A stretch of DNA of 64,000 bases from Microbotryomycetes sp. JL201 (Eukaryota > Basidiomycota > Microbotryomycetes), in NCBI GenBank assembly GCA_033819885.1, contig JAQYUZ010000033.1, forward strand, positions 124,001 to 188,000. Reading direction: 5' to 3'. Below the pieces are notes generated by a model. The model searched no databases. It was given only the letters and a program-made list of their open reading frames with translations, and was not told the origin of the DNA. Position 1 is the first letter of the stretch, and each line of letters opens with the position of its first letter. Of this stretch, positions 44,575 to 57,900 are shown piece after piece. The translations under genes and the position numbers were made by a program.

Positions 44575-47500
44575 ATGCATCGCGCTGACATGAAAGCGCT
44601 TCCTGCAACTTCTGCAGGTGTCAGCTATTCACAGCTCGTCCATCTCGTTCAAGACTTTTACTCCCCGGCGGGTCCTGCTCTGGACGAGCCCGGACCTTCC
44701 ACGGCCGCGCTTCCCATCGCCCAGAACGTCGACGGTCACTTCATGTCATTTATATGGAGCACGCTTGTACAAGAGAGAAACATCCAAGTGGGACACTTGG
44801 GCCAGTTCGAAGCAGCCTCGGGTTCCGAAGACGAACAAGAGCAGGACGCCACTGCCGACGCCTCGGCTACTAGAAAGGGCAAATGCCAGGAGAAAGGCAA
44901 ACAGAAGGACAAGAAACCCATGATGGTGGCGGGACCGTTTACAGAGCTTGATGAAAATGAGCGCCAATTACCGCAAACGGAATTGCTGGCAAAATTTGGC
45001 GACAATCTGCGCGTCGCGGCCGATCCAGAAACAACGTGGCAAGCCATCACTGGTAGTAGTGCACGAGTGAGTCCAGCTCGGGCTTCCGTCCGCCGTGGCT
45101 GATCAATTTGCTCATTGATTGTCCTAATCACAGCCGAGCTCACTCACACCACCAGTATACGCCATGCTGCAACTCGTATCGCAAGGTAGAGGCGACGGTG
45201 CGACGACGATCGCTATCGGCCACACCCTGGGGATCGATCAAAAGGCGGCGTTTCATCTCGTCAAACAGGCCCTGAATCTCGGCCTCGTGTCTGTTCCGTC
45301 TCGCTGCGTACCGAAGATGCAGAGCTGACTTGCCTCTGCACGCACAGCAAAAAGATCCGAGCCCTCGATAGCGGGTCTTGGACGAATCGCGTCATTCACA
45401 TTCGATACTTGTCTGTTTCGCCGCACTGGGCCATTCACAGCAAGAACGAAGACAACGGAGGAAACTCAAATACAGAGCTAGCACTTCTCTCAGACGAAGA
45501 GCAAACCCTCAACTTTGGTGCCCGACCTTGGATTCGTATGAGCCCGCTCGATCACAACTATCTCGACACGAATCCGGATCTGATTCGGCGTCGAATCGTC
45601 AAGGCTCTCAAGCAACGTGAAGATCACATCATGCCTCATGGCCACATCGCCCCATCAGTGGTCTGTCTAGCCGTTGCTTTATCTAATTAAAAGAGCCTGT
45701 TCCTCGTTGACATCCGTCGTTTCAGGGCTTTCACACTTATACGAAGCAGGAATTACGTCGCTTCAACGCGCTCATTTCCCGCATGTGCACCGACAATATC
45801 TTGGAAAAGATTGCCTCCAAAGGGTTTCCGAGCGATGAAACCGAGGATGCTGAAGGCGGAGGTGGCGGCGGAGTCCGAAGCGTTCGCTTGCTCAGAGACC
45901 CGTATGCGAAAACACAAGACGGTTAGCTGCATTCATTTCCTTATTCACCTCTTTGACATTTGACTGATCTTTTTCGCCAGGTACATTGACCATCGAGCGA
46001 GACAATGAAGAAGCAGACTGGGAGGATTTACCCAAGGCACTCGCTTTCATCCCGATCGAGCGACAAATCCTTGACATTGTCGTGCAGTCCGACAGCGAAG
46101 GCGTGCTGATCTCTGTAAGTTGGACATGTGCGCTCTTTGTCAAACAAGCCTGACGTCTTTACAACAGGAACTCTCGCAAGCTCTGAGCAATTTGTCGGTC
46201 CGAGCTTTGACGACCATTTTGGCTCGCTTGTCGCGCTCCGATAGCATCTCGCCCGAGCTGGCCGACTTTGAGATCGTTGTCGTCGAAGAAAACGAAGGTC
46301 GTGAGCGCCGTTCTCGGTACTTTAGCATTGGAGGTTACATCAGGCGTTGCGAACGCGACAACGCATTTGAAGAGGTTTCCGAGCGCAAACGAAAATTGCA
46401 AACGGGTCGCATCGGCAAGTTTCCTGAACTCAATCCAAAGCTATTTTGCAAAACACCGCGAGATCGTCGGGCGGCCGTTAACAAGATCGACGTACGAAAG
46501 TTCAAGAAGCTCAACAAACCGGTCAAGGTGCAACGGTTTGATCCCTGGACAGTCGCACCCAGGGTAGCGAAACGTGGCCGGCCCTCCCTCACGGCGTCTG
46601 CTCAATCACAAGAGGCAGTGACTGGCGAATCCGGCTCTGACAACGAGAGTGCCAGCTCATCTAGACTGGGACCGCCGCCGAAGAAAGGCAAAGTCCACAA
46701 AAACGTTGACGAGCAAGGCCGCCCAATCATCGGCCGTCCTCGCAAACCTTTAAAGCTGGACAAAGACGGCAAGCGAACATTGACGTATTACGAGCGTCGC
46801 AAGCTCGAGAATGAACGTCGTGTGTCGATGGGTTTGGAGCCAATCACGAAAGGACCGCTGCTCAAGCTGGCGCAGCAGTCACAGAAAGGAAAGGACGTTG
46901 CCATGAGGAGCGAAAAAGATGTTACGGGGCCGTCAGCAGCGTCAAATATTGACCAGCAGACCGGATCCCGGAGGTCCTCACCAAGGAAGAGAGACAGAGA
47001 GGTCACGTCTGATGCTGCACCCAATTACGTTGACAGAGAAGCTGACCAGCTTCATGAAGAAGACGACACACAGGCCGTTGGTGGCGATTCTGCAAATCTT
47101 CCGGCGCCGGTCAAGCGTCGTCGCGGTCGACCTCCCAAGCAGGCCAAAATTGAATCTTCTGCTGCAGAGAAGACGGCTGCCGCTCCAGCTGTCAATGCTG
47201 AAGCGAGCGCTACTGCACAACACTCGCATCAGCCAGGCAATGCGTCACCGGCTACCGTTCCCGTTCCCGTGAAGAGAGGTCGTGGCCGGCCTCGCAAGAA
47301 TCCGCTGCCGGACTCTGGTGTCGTGCAGGAGAGCGAGCCGTCGACGACTCAGGCTGGCTCGCAGGAAGCGCACATGCCGATCAGTGTACGAGTCACGCCG
47401 GCAAAACGCAGAAATATCGATCCGGGTGGACAGTCACCAACAAGTGTTCCGGCTGCAACGGCTCGGGACGAGCCAGCGACGATGGATCGGGATGGTGATG

Positions 47501-50500
47501 ACGGCGGGGTACATGTGACAATAGTCAACGCACCTGCTTCGTCATCTGACCGGAATGCTGGTCAGTGCGATCCGTCACACGCAACAAGGCAAGCAATCTG
47601 ATATCCCTCCCCTACATAAGGTGCAGCGCCCGTTCTTACCGAGATGACAAGTGCGCAATCGTTTGGCTCTCGCGACGCGCCCAGTGAAGGTGCTCGTTCC
47701 GCTGCGCCATACAAGAGCAAAATTGACTCTCGAACGACGAAAAAGATTCGGCGAAACCTGACTTCTGTCGCGCGTCAAGCAGAAATTCTTGCATGGTTGA
47801 AGCATGAGAATGGGATGGCAGAGCTGTCTGGCGCATCGACCAAAGCGATTTACGATATAGCAAGCAAGGCGGAGCCAACGAAGCGTGTGACGACGATGGA
47901 CCGAGACGTACTCTTGGCTGAGGTCAACGACATGGTCGAGCGCAAACTGATTAAAAAGACGACTGTCAGCCTCCTTACCGGTCGACGCGACTTGCTTCTT
48001 CTGCCCGACGTTGACTTGGAGTCGGAGGGATCCAAAACGTTTCTCAAGCGTCTCAACGACAATCCGCGAGGACAAAAGCCTGCTCTACCTGTTGCCAATC
48101 TTTCTCCGCGTGAAGCCAAACCTAGATTGAACGCAATTCCACATGCCATGCCAAGTCTCGATGATGACGACGACGAGGTAGTGGCCTACTTCAAGAGCAA
48201 TCCGACCATTTTGTCGCACATGTACGGCTGCGCCTATGGTCGCGTCGCACGGGCCCGAATCTTGCACAAAGCGATGATCGAATACGTGGCAAATCACGAT
48301 GTTGACGGCATCTGCCTTCACAAACAACCTAACATGATCTCGCCAGACTTCACGATGAAGAACATTTCGCTCGGAGACTATCTTCAGATTGTGCCGTTGG
48401 CGATCGACAGCGAAGAGCTGATGCAATTCATCTCGAGCAAGGACAATCTCGGCTTACAACTTCGAGAACTCCCGAAGGATATCCTGCAAATTGTCAGTCC
48501 GAGGTCACACGCCCGCCAAAAGTCGCTATGGCGTGTCGTCGATGTTCTCATCTCGCTCAACGCGATCAAACCGCTCGTGCAAGCTCCAGCGGCAACCAAA
48601 GCAACTGGCGCGTTTCTGCAACCGAACCGTCTTACAGCTGCCACGCACTGGGAGCTTTCAGTTTCGGTGCCGGTATACAGCTTCAACAAAGTCGAGCCGA
48701 AGCTGATAGAAGTCGCAAGTTGCGAAACACCAGAACAGGTCGAGGCGTTTTGGAAGGCATTGCATACCGCATGTCTTGTCAAAGGACCAACAGATGTTGT
48801 TCCGCTACAACACGAGCATTTTCCCCCCACTTTGCCCAGCTACAAGTCGTTCAATAATATCATGGCATCTCCGACGAAATGGCATTCCAAATACAAGCTG
48901 CTCGAACCTCAGATCACCTTTCTGACTCAGGCTGCGAAGGCAAACCCTGACGTGTACCAGGACAAAGAAGAGGCTGCTCGACTAGCCCGAATGGTCTGCG
49001 CTCCTGCTCCTACCGTCGCACGATTCTTGACGCACAAGTGTCGTGGGCTCCGAGCGGACCATCGGGACGCCAGTGGCATGCAAGAGAACCAACCCTTGGA
49101 TGACGCTGCTCAGGCCGAGTTCGACGAGCTCGGCGGCGACATACTTGTCGGCAGTCATCTTGGCAAAAAGCAACCGGCTTTAGTCGACGAAGAAAGGAAG
49201 GAAAAATTCCGAATGATCATCGAGCGCTTTGCTGCAGAGCACCCAGGTTTCGAATTGTCTGATAAGACAATTTGCTGGCTACAGGAACGGTACAGCCGTT
49301 TACGCAGACCTTTCAACGAAGCTCAAGTCAACAACGAATTGATTCTTTGGCACGAGACGCCGCATGACGCACCAACAAAGTCTGTCATTCCACGTCGCTA
49401 TCATCCAAAGCTCTCGAAAGCCACCGACAATTCGCTCCAAGCCCCTGGTCGTCAGATTGGCAATCACAAGACTGAAGTTCCATCCGCGCAAGACCGAGGC
49501 CAGAGCGAACATGCACAGGAACAGCGGCCGCCTGTGATCCGACGTCAATCAATGTCTGACGCCGAGCGAAAAGCTGTGCACGACAAGCTATACGGTCATG
49601 ACCGTCAGTTTGAATTTGTGGTCGGTCCGGTGAAGGCACTTCCGAGAGACATGAAGCGCATGGCGAGGACTCAGTTCAGCGATGAGCAAGATCAATTGAT
49701 CATCGAGGCGGGATCAGTCATCATAGCTCGAGCTCGATCGAGCGGACAGAGAAACGTCTGGCATCCGTTCGAGCAGCTTTTTTCAGAGTTTACGGCGGAG
49801 CAGATTAAGCGGCGATTCAAGACCTTGGCGTCTTCACCAGCCCACGAGACGTTCGTCAACAACTTGCAAGACGATTATTTACAAATGCTCAAGTCGATGC
49901 CGAATGACACGCCCGACGATGATCCTTACGAGCAGATCGATTTTGACTTGGCCGAGCATATTCGGTGCATGCGAGCCAGGATTGACATGGCGTTACTGTA
50001 AGAATCGGTGTGACCGCGTCTGCAGGTACAGGATTGCTGATCGCTTGCTCGCACAGTCGCCTGGCCGGTCCCCGCATCGCGACACAAAACGATCGGGACT
50101 TCGTCTCTCGTTTGCCATCGACTTTGGCAGAGCTTTATGACACGTACATCTGCAAACCAGCTAGTCTATCATCCGACCTCACATCACGCTGGCCCAAGTA
50201 TGACAAAGCAACTGCAACCAATGTCGCTCGCGAGGAGGAGCTCGTCGAAAACGCATTCTCGTCTGCTTGTACGTGCGTAACCAATCCGATATCGCGTGAA
50301 GTCAGACTTGCAGCAGATGCCATCAAGGTCATGACGTGCACGCCGCATGAAGTATACTCAGCAGAATGCGGCAACCACTACCTCGAGCCTTTGAAGAACA
50401 GCGTCGAAGCGGCTGCGGCTCATCTCGAGCAGCATGCGGTCATATTGAAGCGTGGAAAAGAAAACAGAAGGTTGCCTGGCCGGGCCTATACAATGAACGA

Positions 50501-51950
50501 CAGGTGCGTCATTGGCTTAGGACACTTGCGGCACCTGAGCTCACAGTCACCAACCAAGCAGGTTTCAGAGTCAGCTGCAGTCCTCTCTCTCTGCCAACCG
50601 GATCCGTCAGGCTATCGAGACTGAGCAGGCGGTTGATGAGCAATCGCTCGAGTGGCCCATCATGTGTGAAGACGGTGACATGATTGCTCTGTTCCGCATG
50701 TTCCACGATAATGAGGTGCGCATCATGCCACGTCCATTGCACCAAGGTTCTGACTAGGACGAAAACCTGTAGGTGGAGTTGAGCGTAGACACGACCGTGT
50801 CAGAACATTTGCGCGACCCGACCGACTATCAGACGCGCCTCAAAGGAGGTGAGCGGATCTTTTGCACGTCTCGCCATTGATCGAGCGACCGATGTTCTCT
50901 CCTTTCTATCCACTGTAGACGACGAGGCCGTCGAAAATCTTGTTGAAGTGATGCGAACCGACACTACGGAAACCATTCAGCAAACCCGTCCAGTTGTCAA
51001 GCCGCCACTGCTGCCAACGTTCGATGTCGCGCACGACAATGAAGTGAATCGAGCGACGGGCACATTGTACGAGGATACGTCGGCAGACAGTGTTGCCGCT
51101 CGGACATTGCTGGAAGCATTGCTGCGTTCCGGCCGCGATGGCCTTGCCCTGTCTCAGATCAAGGTCAGCGAATGAAGATCGTTCTATCTATCAATCACTA
51201 ACGTACATCGTTTCAGGTCATCATATCTCACAGTTCGACATCGACGCTTGAGCGCGTTCTAGAGCTTTTGCTCGGGCCGAAGCAACCTCTGGCATTTGTT
51301 GCTGGCGACGTCGCCGTGTCACTGGTGCACATCAAGTTCTTGAAGGATTGGACAATGGAGAGCGTCGTGTACGACGTCGAAATTGAAGAAAAGGAAATGG
51401 CTGTCCCAGTGGCCGTTCCCGTGCACGTCAAGAAGCCTCGCAAGCACCGGGGCGAGACGCCCCCTGCTCCAGTTCAGCAGAATGAGCAAGGACAGCCACG
51501 AACCGAGATGGTTACGCAACATATTCGTAAACCTCGCAAAGACCGAATCGGAAAGCGATTGTTCCCGGCGGTCTGGACCAACATCTATGGATCGGCAAAT
51601 GGAGAAATGTGGCGCATGTGCTTGTCTTGGGTTCAGGGCGCCCTGTCATATCGAAGCCATGCGACTGTCGTATGTGACTATCATTTCGCGTCCGTGTGGA
51701 GAAGCGCCCTGACATCCTGATCTGTTTGCAGCACCAGTTGTTCATTCAATCGGAAGCGGCAACGCTATTGACATTGCAGGAGCTCATTCTCGCTCTGCAG
51801 CATTTGTGGACGCACAGCATTGTTAGCTTGTCTTACAGCTCAGATCTGTATGGCGATGGTGGAGTGCAGGGCCGTGTTGCCCGCAACGTTGCGGAGATTG
51901 ACTGGACGGATGCGAGGTGGAGCTTGCACGGCGCTTGGTATCGGGCTTAG
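44575..51950 (+). CDS. TFC3: Transcription factor IIIC largest (B-block-binding) subunit TFC3
   Basis: Subunit that recognises the B box of tRNA genes and recruits TFIIIB for RNA polymerase III. It is a very long protein (over 2,000 residues). Near residue 180-250 lies the B-block winged helix: YAMLQLVSQGRGDG, TLGIDQKAAFHLVKQALNLG. Conserved downstream parts include FHTYTKQELRRFNALISRMC and IERQILDIVVQSDSEGV. A basic middle section carries AT-hooks (IGRPRKP, RRRGRPPK, RGRGRPRK). The C-terminal part is conserved-looking (FPAVWTNIYGSANGEMWRMC). An apparent stop at 47601 is removed by a 60-base intron (47561-47620, GTCAGT...CATAAG) that keeps frame into EMTSAQSFGSRD, so the two long frames are one gene. 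About a dozen introns, all short. Stop TAG at 51948-51950. Identity is strong from the B-block region; exact exon edges near 50000-50860 are approximate. Confidence 0.85.
47561..47620 (+). other. Intron uniting the two long TFC3 frames
   Basis: Donor GTCAGT after AATGCTG and acceptor CTACATAAG before GTGCAG. Length 60 is divisible by three, but the intron contains a TGA in frame, so retention would end the protein right after the AT-hook region. Confidence 0.65.
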
Positions 51951-52103
51951 GTTTCGTTTTTCGTCAATTGACACTGCTGCTCTTGTGTTGTCGTGCATTA
52001 TTTTTTGTTTTTCGGGCAAATGGTCTCTGTCCCAAAAAGTTGCAAAGGTCAGACTGGCGAAGCTGGGTTTGGCTTGATCGATCTGCTCGACGCGTCAGCG
52101 ACA

Positions 52104-53920
52104 ATGAGCGTTGATCGATTGCAAGAAGTCGTGCTGTCAGCAACGCACAGTGCCTCGCCTGTGCCTACGGTCGCCGTGCACAATGTGCAGACGGGCGCGC
52201 AACTCTTGTCGTTCAAAACGCCGAACGCAGCGACGACGACAGCCACAGCTGCAGCAGATGGTGAGAGGGACGGCTCATCAGACCAAGCAGTGTGCTTGCC
52301 AAAAACGATGACGATGTGCGCCGCCCAGCAAGGCCAGGGCGGCGTTCTGATCGGCGTCGGCGGCAAGCACGGCCGCAACGGCATCAACGTGTGGACATTT
52401 GTTAGGGTGAACACAGCATCGTATTATCTGGGTTTGACACTCACGCTGACGAAGCTGTTGACATCTCATAATGTCTTTGGCTACCGCAACCAGGAATCGG
52501 TAGCACAGAAAATCATACCGCCTGTACGCATGTCTACAATCACTCTCTCGCCAGCCGGTACCTATTTCGCTGGTGGAACACATGATGGTCGCATTTTCTT
52601 GTGGGAGGTGAGTGCGAGAGCAACCTGGAAATCTTTCAGAGTGGCGGCTGACTTCGCTTTGCAGTTGTCGAGTGGAACTCTGCTGTTGACGTTGGACGCG
52701 CACTATCGCGCCGTGTCTGTACTCGAGTTCACCCAAGATGAGGCTGCGTTGGTCAGTGGATCCGAGGACGCCGGTGTAAGCGTGTGGAGCATCGGAAAGT
52801 GAGTCGAATCCAAAAGAAATCGAGCGTCAGTCGCTCACATGCTTCACAGACTCTTGAATGCAACACCAATGAATCCGCCGACTCCATTTGCAACCCTCAC
52901 CGACCACACACTGCCTATCACGTCAGTCGCAGTTGGTACGGGCGCTTTCCCCACTTGCAGGATTCTCACGGGGTCCATGGACGCGACTTGCAAGGTAATA
53001 ACGGTTGGCGGCGTTTCTGTAGAACACGCTGACACTGTTTGACAGGTTTGGGACATTTCAAATTCTGCGCCAACGTTGCTTTCGACATTCAGCTTTGCCA
53101 CGCCCGTTACGCATGTCGTGTGGGACTCGCTCGAGCGCTTCTTTTTTGCCGCCGGTCCGAATTCGAAGCAAGGGTCCCGTATTGTCAAGGTCTCGCTGTA
53201 CCAAAAGCGCACTGACGAGTACGGATATGAGGCCGTCGAGGCGGTTGGCGGCGGTGGACGGGGAGACGTGCAGAGAGTCACCGAACAGCACACCTACGAC
53301 ATTGCGTGAGCGACGGCGATCGTGCAATAACCCACGTCAGAGCTGACAGCTCGGTGTCTGTTTCCAGCGATGCCATCACAGCTATGCACCTGTCGGCGCA
53401 TTCTCCCTTACTCGCCGTGGGCACTGCTGCCACGCAAGTGCACTTGCTAGCGTTGCCATCTCTGATGCCGACACGGATCATTCCCGCTCCGCCATCTTCT
53501 ACGCCAATTGGTCCGATTACTTTTGTTCAAACGATGCTGCGACCGCCCGAGCTAGGTCAAAATCCGGCCGGTGCAAGCGTAGCTATGCCAGCTCGCTCCG
53601 TCATGACAGGTGGTATGGGCCGAACGGCGAGGAACGTCGCTTCGTGGACCGCCGGCGGAGCAACCGGACGACTTTACGAAACCCGAATCGGCGTTGCTCC
53701 GGACGCCACAGATTTGGTCATGCCGGCCACAGGCTTGAGCATGTCGTCAGTTTCAGCTAGTGCCTCGACTGGAGCTGGTCATGCTGGGCGGGCACAGTCG
53801 GAGCAGGCAAGGCTCGCCGAACTTGAGCAAGAGGTCGCCAAGCTCAAAGGACAGCTCGGCAAGGCCGTCTCGCTCAACGACAGCATGTGGAAAAAGCTTG
53901 TCGAGCACACGCTAGCATAG
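52104..53920 (+). CDS. IPI3: Rix1-complex WD-repeat protein IPI3 (WDR18-like)
   Basis: Part of the Rix1 complex needed for ITS2 processing and late 60S maturation in the nucleoplasm; also linked to pre-replication complexes in yeast. WD-type repeats: GKHGRNGINVWTFVR, GTYFAGGTHDGRIFLWE, ALVSGSEDAGVSVWSIGK, ILTGSMDATCK|VWDIS and VTHVVWDSLERFFFAAG. The C-terminus has a short coiled coil (LAELEQEVAKLKGQLG) and NDSMWKKLVEHTLA, typical of Ipi3/WDR18. Six exons; start ATG 52104 (MSVDRLQEVVLSAT). The ATG at 51993 upstream sits in low-quality sequence. It follows TFC3 by 153 bases in the same direction. Confidence 0.87.
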
Positions 53921-54101
53921 ACAAGGCCATTGTTCTTTGAACGAGTATCTACAAAGCGACTTTGATCTGGGCGACTAGACTTGTGTTGTTGTAAAACGAA
54001 ATCGTTGAGAAAGCGGTGCATGTCATCTGTGGAGCAATGGACCAATACATTTACAACAAGTTTTCAAGCTTCGAATAAAAGTACGAGGCGCGGCTGAGTG
54101 T

Positions 54102-54686
54102 TCAAGCTTTTGCTTCAGCTTGCTTTGCGGCTCGCACAGCACGATTGATCCTAGTCAGCCGAGACACAGGCTTGTCTTGTGGTCTCGTGAATGTGGATGT
54201 CTCTTTTCGTTCCGCCAGGGAGGGAAAATTATTAGCATTGTGAAGGTCAACGACGGTGAACACCTGGCGCTCACGGATCACCCCGGCCTTGTTGAGCAAC
54301 CGCTCGACAGGCTTTGTCGGTACTGCGCCAATATTGAGCCAATGTTTTACGCGCTCGACGTTCCATTCGACCTGTTTCGCGCCGACCGTCTCCAACAATT
54401 GTCGTTCGTTGTCCGGTGCGCCGCTCGCTCTCTTTGTCCGCTGATGCGGTGGGACAACTAGAGTCGCTTGTGAACCAAACTGTCTAGGTCCCCATTCCAC
54501 TTCGGCCCTACGTTGACCGTTTGGGCTGACGCTGATCGGAGCTTCGACGACCGGTCGAGGCGAAAACGTTCCGAGCACTTCCAAAGGCTTCGCCGTGGCT
54601 CGTTTGGTAGAGTTTGTAGCAACGAGATTGTACTGAGCTCGGTTGCGAGTGAATGGGACACGCGACAGACGCAGTCGCACGGCCAT
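54102..54686 (-). CDS. MRPS16: Mitochondrial small-subunit ribosomal protein bS16m
   Basis: Structural protein of the mitochondrial 28S/37S ribosomal subunit. It opens MAVRLRLSRVPFTRNRAQYN and AKPLEVLGTFSP, the conserved S16 N-terminus. After an insertion of about 65 residues rich in Arg/Pro, the second conserved part follows: VERVKHWLNIGAVPTKPVER and LLNKAGV. The lysine/alanine-rich tail is fungal-like. Single exon, unusual here. It converges on IPI3 with 181 bases between. Confidence 0.9.
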   Translation of the reverse strand: MAVRLRLSRVPFTRNRAQYNLVATNSTKRATAKPLEVLGTFSPRPVVEAPISVSPNGQRRAEVEWGPRQFGSQATLVVPPHQRTKRASGAPDNERQLLETVGAKQVEWNVERVKHWLNIGAVPTKPVERLLNKAGVIRERQVFTVVDLHNANNFPSLAERKETSTFTRPQDKPVSRLTRINRAVRAAKQAEAKA

Positions 54687-54984
54687 TTTTCAAGACGGGC
54701 GAGATGCGTTCTTGCACGACAGTCGATAGCGAGCAGAGAGCGCGCGTAGACAGGATTTGGACAGAGCGAAGACAACAGAGGTGCCTCTGTACCTGGAGTC
54801 GACGAGACGGGATTCCGAAGTGCGAGAGAATCTACCAAACGAAAGACGCATCCGCCCTTGGGAAATAATCCATTCGATGCAGCATTTGCGATTTCTGTAT
54901 TCTACTAATGTTGCAAGCTTTTTGTTTTGGATTCCCGAGCGCGGAATACATTCTGTTGAAGAAGTTCATAATGCTGCCGCATAA

Positions 54985-57900
54985 TCATATCGGATGATCT
55001 TCGGCCGTCTTGCCAGCATCATTCAAGCTCGAATTGCTCCTCGCTCGCTGATCATGGTCGGATGCAAACAAGACCTTGCGCGCCTCGATGACTCTTGAAG
55101 CCAGCTTGGCCACGTTTGCTGCGGCAACCACAACTTCGCTCACGAGCTCGACGTCAAAGGCTTCTTGTATGGCGTACGCGATGTGTTCGGCTTCCTCGGA
55201 GGAGTATAGGACAAAGTCATCAGGATCGGACAACAGTGGCGTCGATTCGTCTTCGCCATCGTCTGCTTCGACATTAGCTTCGGGTCTGTCAAGCTTGTCG
55301 TCGAGAGACTCGGAAGGCGAATCCGTAGCAACCTCTTTGCCTTTTGAGGAGGTCTCACTCTCGTTCACGTCGGCTTTCGGCGAGTTCGAGGCGCTCGTGT
55401 CCGTCCCCATATTTTCTGTCTTGACAGAAAAGGATGAGCGCGCGGAAGCTCGTCGAGCCCTTGTAGTCTGCATATGTGCCGGAACCAAATGACGAGCAGA
55501 ACGCGGAATCACTTTGACATCGAGGCCGAGCGTCTTGGCAACAATACCTTTGAGCGTTGCGTAGACTTCATGAGGGTCAGTCGCGTCCGCCGGCTTGTCG
55601 ACTATGTATCAAGCACGTGTCAGATCATGTAGCACATTAGACTTCTGAACGACCTGCCATAAATCTCAATTGGAGAAGCAACGGCCATGACGTTGTGCTT
55701 GCCATCGTGGTGGTACCTACAGACCTTCTGTAAGTGCAACTTCTTTCTGCTAATTTCGTGACGACACGCACCTGATCTCGTACAAGCCCGTAGTCCAAGG
55801 CAACCTCTTGCCCGAGAACGTAAGTGCACTCTTGTTTGGATCTTCTTCGAGCTTGAACGACGCCTTTCTCTTTGAACGACTCTCGTTCTCCCACTCTTCG
55901 TCATGTACGCCAAGCCATTTGCCTTGGCTCGACACCTTTGTGACGAGCTTGGATTTGTTAACGGCATCCAGCCTATATATCCCAATCCAATCTTTCCTCG
56001 AGTGGTTTTCGGGGGCTCTCCAATCGACCGTGATAGGTTCACCAAGGTGGTAACGTGGAGGTGCAGTAGAAGTTGATGCGTGCGGATATGCTGGCTTGAA
56101 AGACGAAGGACGGAGAGACAAACCGTAGCGAGATTGATCGTAAGAGGCCAAGTCGTTGGCAACGCGACTGATGACGAAGCGCTCGCCCGACTGTCGAAGC
56201 AAGATTTTGGTGTCGTTGACATATCCCTTCACTCGGGGAGCAGCTGATATCTCGACGTCAGTGCGAACCTTTGCGGCAGCAGTCTCGCCGTCTCACATTT
56301 GTTTAAAAACTCTTCGACCGCGTCGGCAGTCTCTTCCAATACTTTTTCGAATGTGCCTTGGACTTCTTTGACACTGCGGGACATGCCACCAAAAACGTGG
56401 GCGTTGCGCGCCGCCACATTGCGTAGAGTCTTTGTGACGCCAGCATCCTTGCGCAAAGCGTTGCCGTACAGCTTTTTCATGTGCGGGCTGGATTGAACTC
56501 GCAACGTAAGTAAAGCAAACCCGGCCTGATTCTGACCTTACGTACTTTTCGACGAAACTGAGGAACCACCAGTGAGCGAGGATAGCGACCACAGCTTGAA
56601 CGAGCAAGACCTTGCTGCCACAAATCAGCACGAGGCCGAAGAATGCTGCGCCGCCCATTGATCGCTCTGGGTTATTCAAGAAACGGAAGATGCCGGTGTA
56701 GTACAGCTCATGCGGATAATCTTGAATGAAAAAGTCGCCGTAGAACCATCCAAACGGACCGAGTACCTCGTAGGTGGATTGCGCCGTCCAGACGTGAAGG
56801 GCAACGAGCATCTAAATTGACTTCATTCAGGTCATGTTTCAGATATAACCCATGATTCACTTACAAATCCGAGCGCGTGTCGGACGAGTTGCGTGCCGAC
56901 GGTCCAATCAACTGGGATCGTGTAGCATTTCCATGCGAGTGCTCCGTAGGATGCTATCCAGGCCGATTGGATAAGCATTCTGCGAGATTTAGCTATCTCG
57001 CAATCTCACCATAAGTCATGCATAAACTGAGATTGTACGTCGCTTTCCAATTTCCGAAAGCGTCGCTAACGGCGTCTCCATCCCTCTCATAGTGGTAGTG
57101 CTTCAAAAAGTGGCGGACGATCCACTTGCGGTCACTCTGAGCTTTCAGAGCGAGACCGAGACCGAAAGAATGAAAGATGCGCCAGGCGAGAGCATTGACA
57201 AATGCAAGACCGATTTGCGCGTTTCTGCTAAGACTGGTTGGCAGGACCATGGCCAAGACCGAATAGAACCCGACTAAGGCAAACGCAAAGTCTCGATTGC
57301 TGAAAGGTAGACAGATCAGCGCTTGTGTTGGTCGGCAAAAGGACAGCAACACGGACCGGAACAGGTCAAAGTTTTTGAATATGAGCAAATCGTAGCGAAA
57401 GTACTTGTTGTCGAGATCGTGACGTGTTGTTATTGTCTCACGTTCTGCTTCGCGGAAGCTACTCGTGCTGGCAGCACGTGACTTGTCTCGGGAAGCAAAA
57501 ACAGAGTCGGGTGACAAGGCTGTGCGTTTCTTGTCGCTGCGCAGTTCATGTTCCGTCTCTGTCTCAGTGTCGGTATCTTCGGCATCATCCGTCAATGCTG
57601 GCGTCGATAACGCATCCTCTTCGGACAGGCTGACGGCCTCTGACAGGGCACGAGGGCGAGTGGAAGTCGGGAGCGGCGATAAGGCTGTAGACGACACCAG
57701 AGGCGTGCGTGCCGCCAGCGGTTTGCGCTCCCCATAGGTACGCTCAATATCTACAGAAACTCTGTTGTAAGTGTTTTGGCTTGCCTGCTCGACTCGAGAG
57801 ACTGACGTGGATTTTCAAAGTAGACAAGAAAGCCGAACTGACACGCGTGCGCCGCGAGCGACACGAACAAGACCGCCTCTGATGCAACTAGCAGCGATAG

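Noticed and set aside
47601-47644. Boundary between two separate genes (an AT-hook protein and a large unknown protein)
   Set aside because: A 60-base GT-AG intron removes the stop and keeps frame, and both halves fit one TFC3-type protein.
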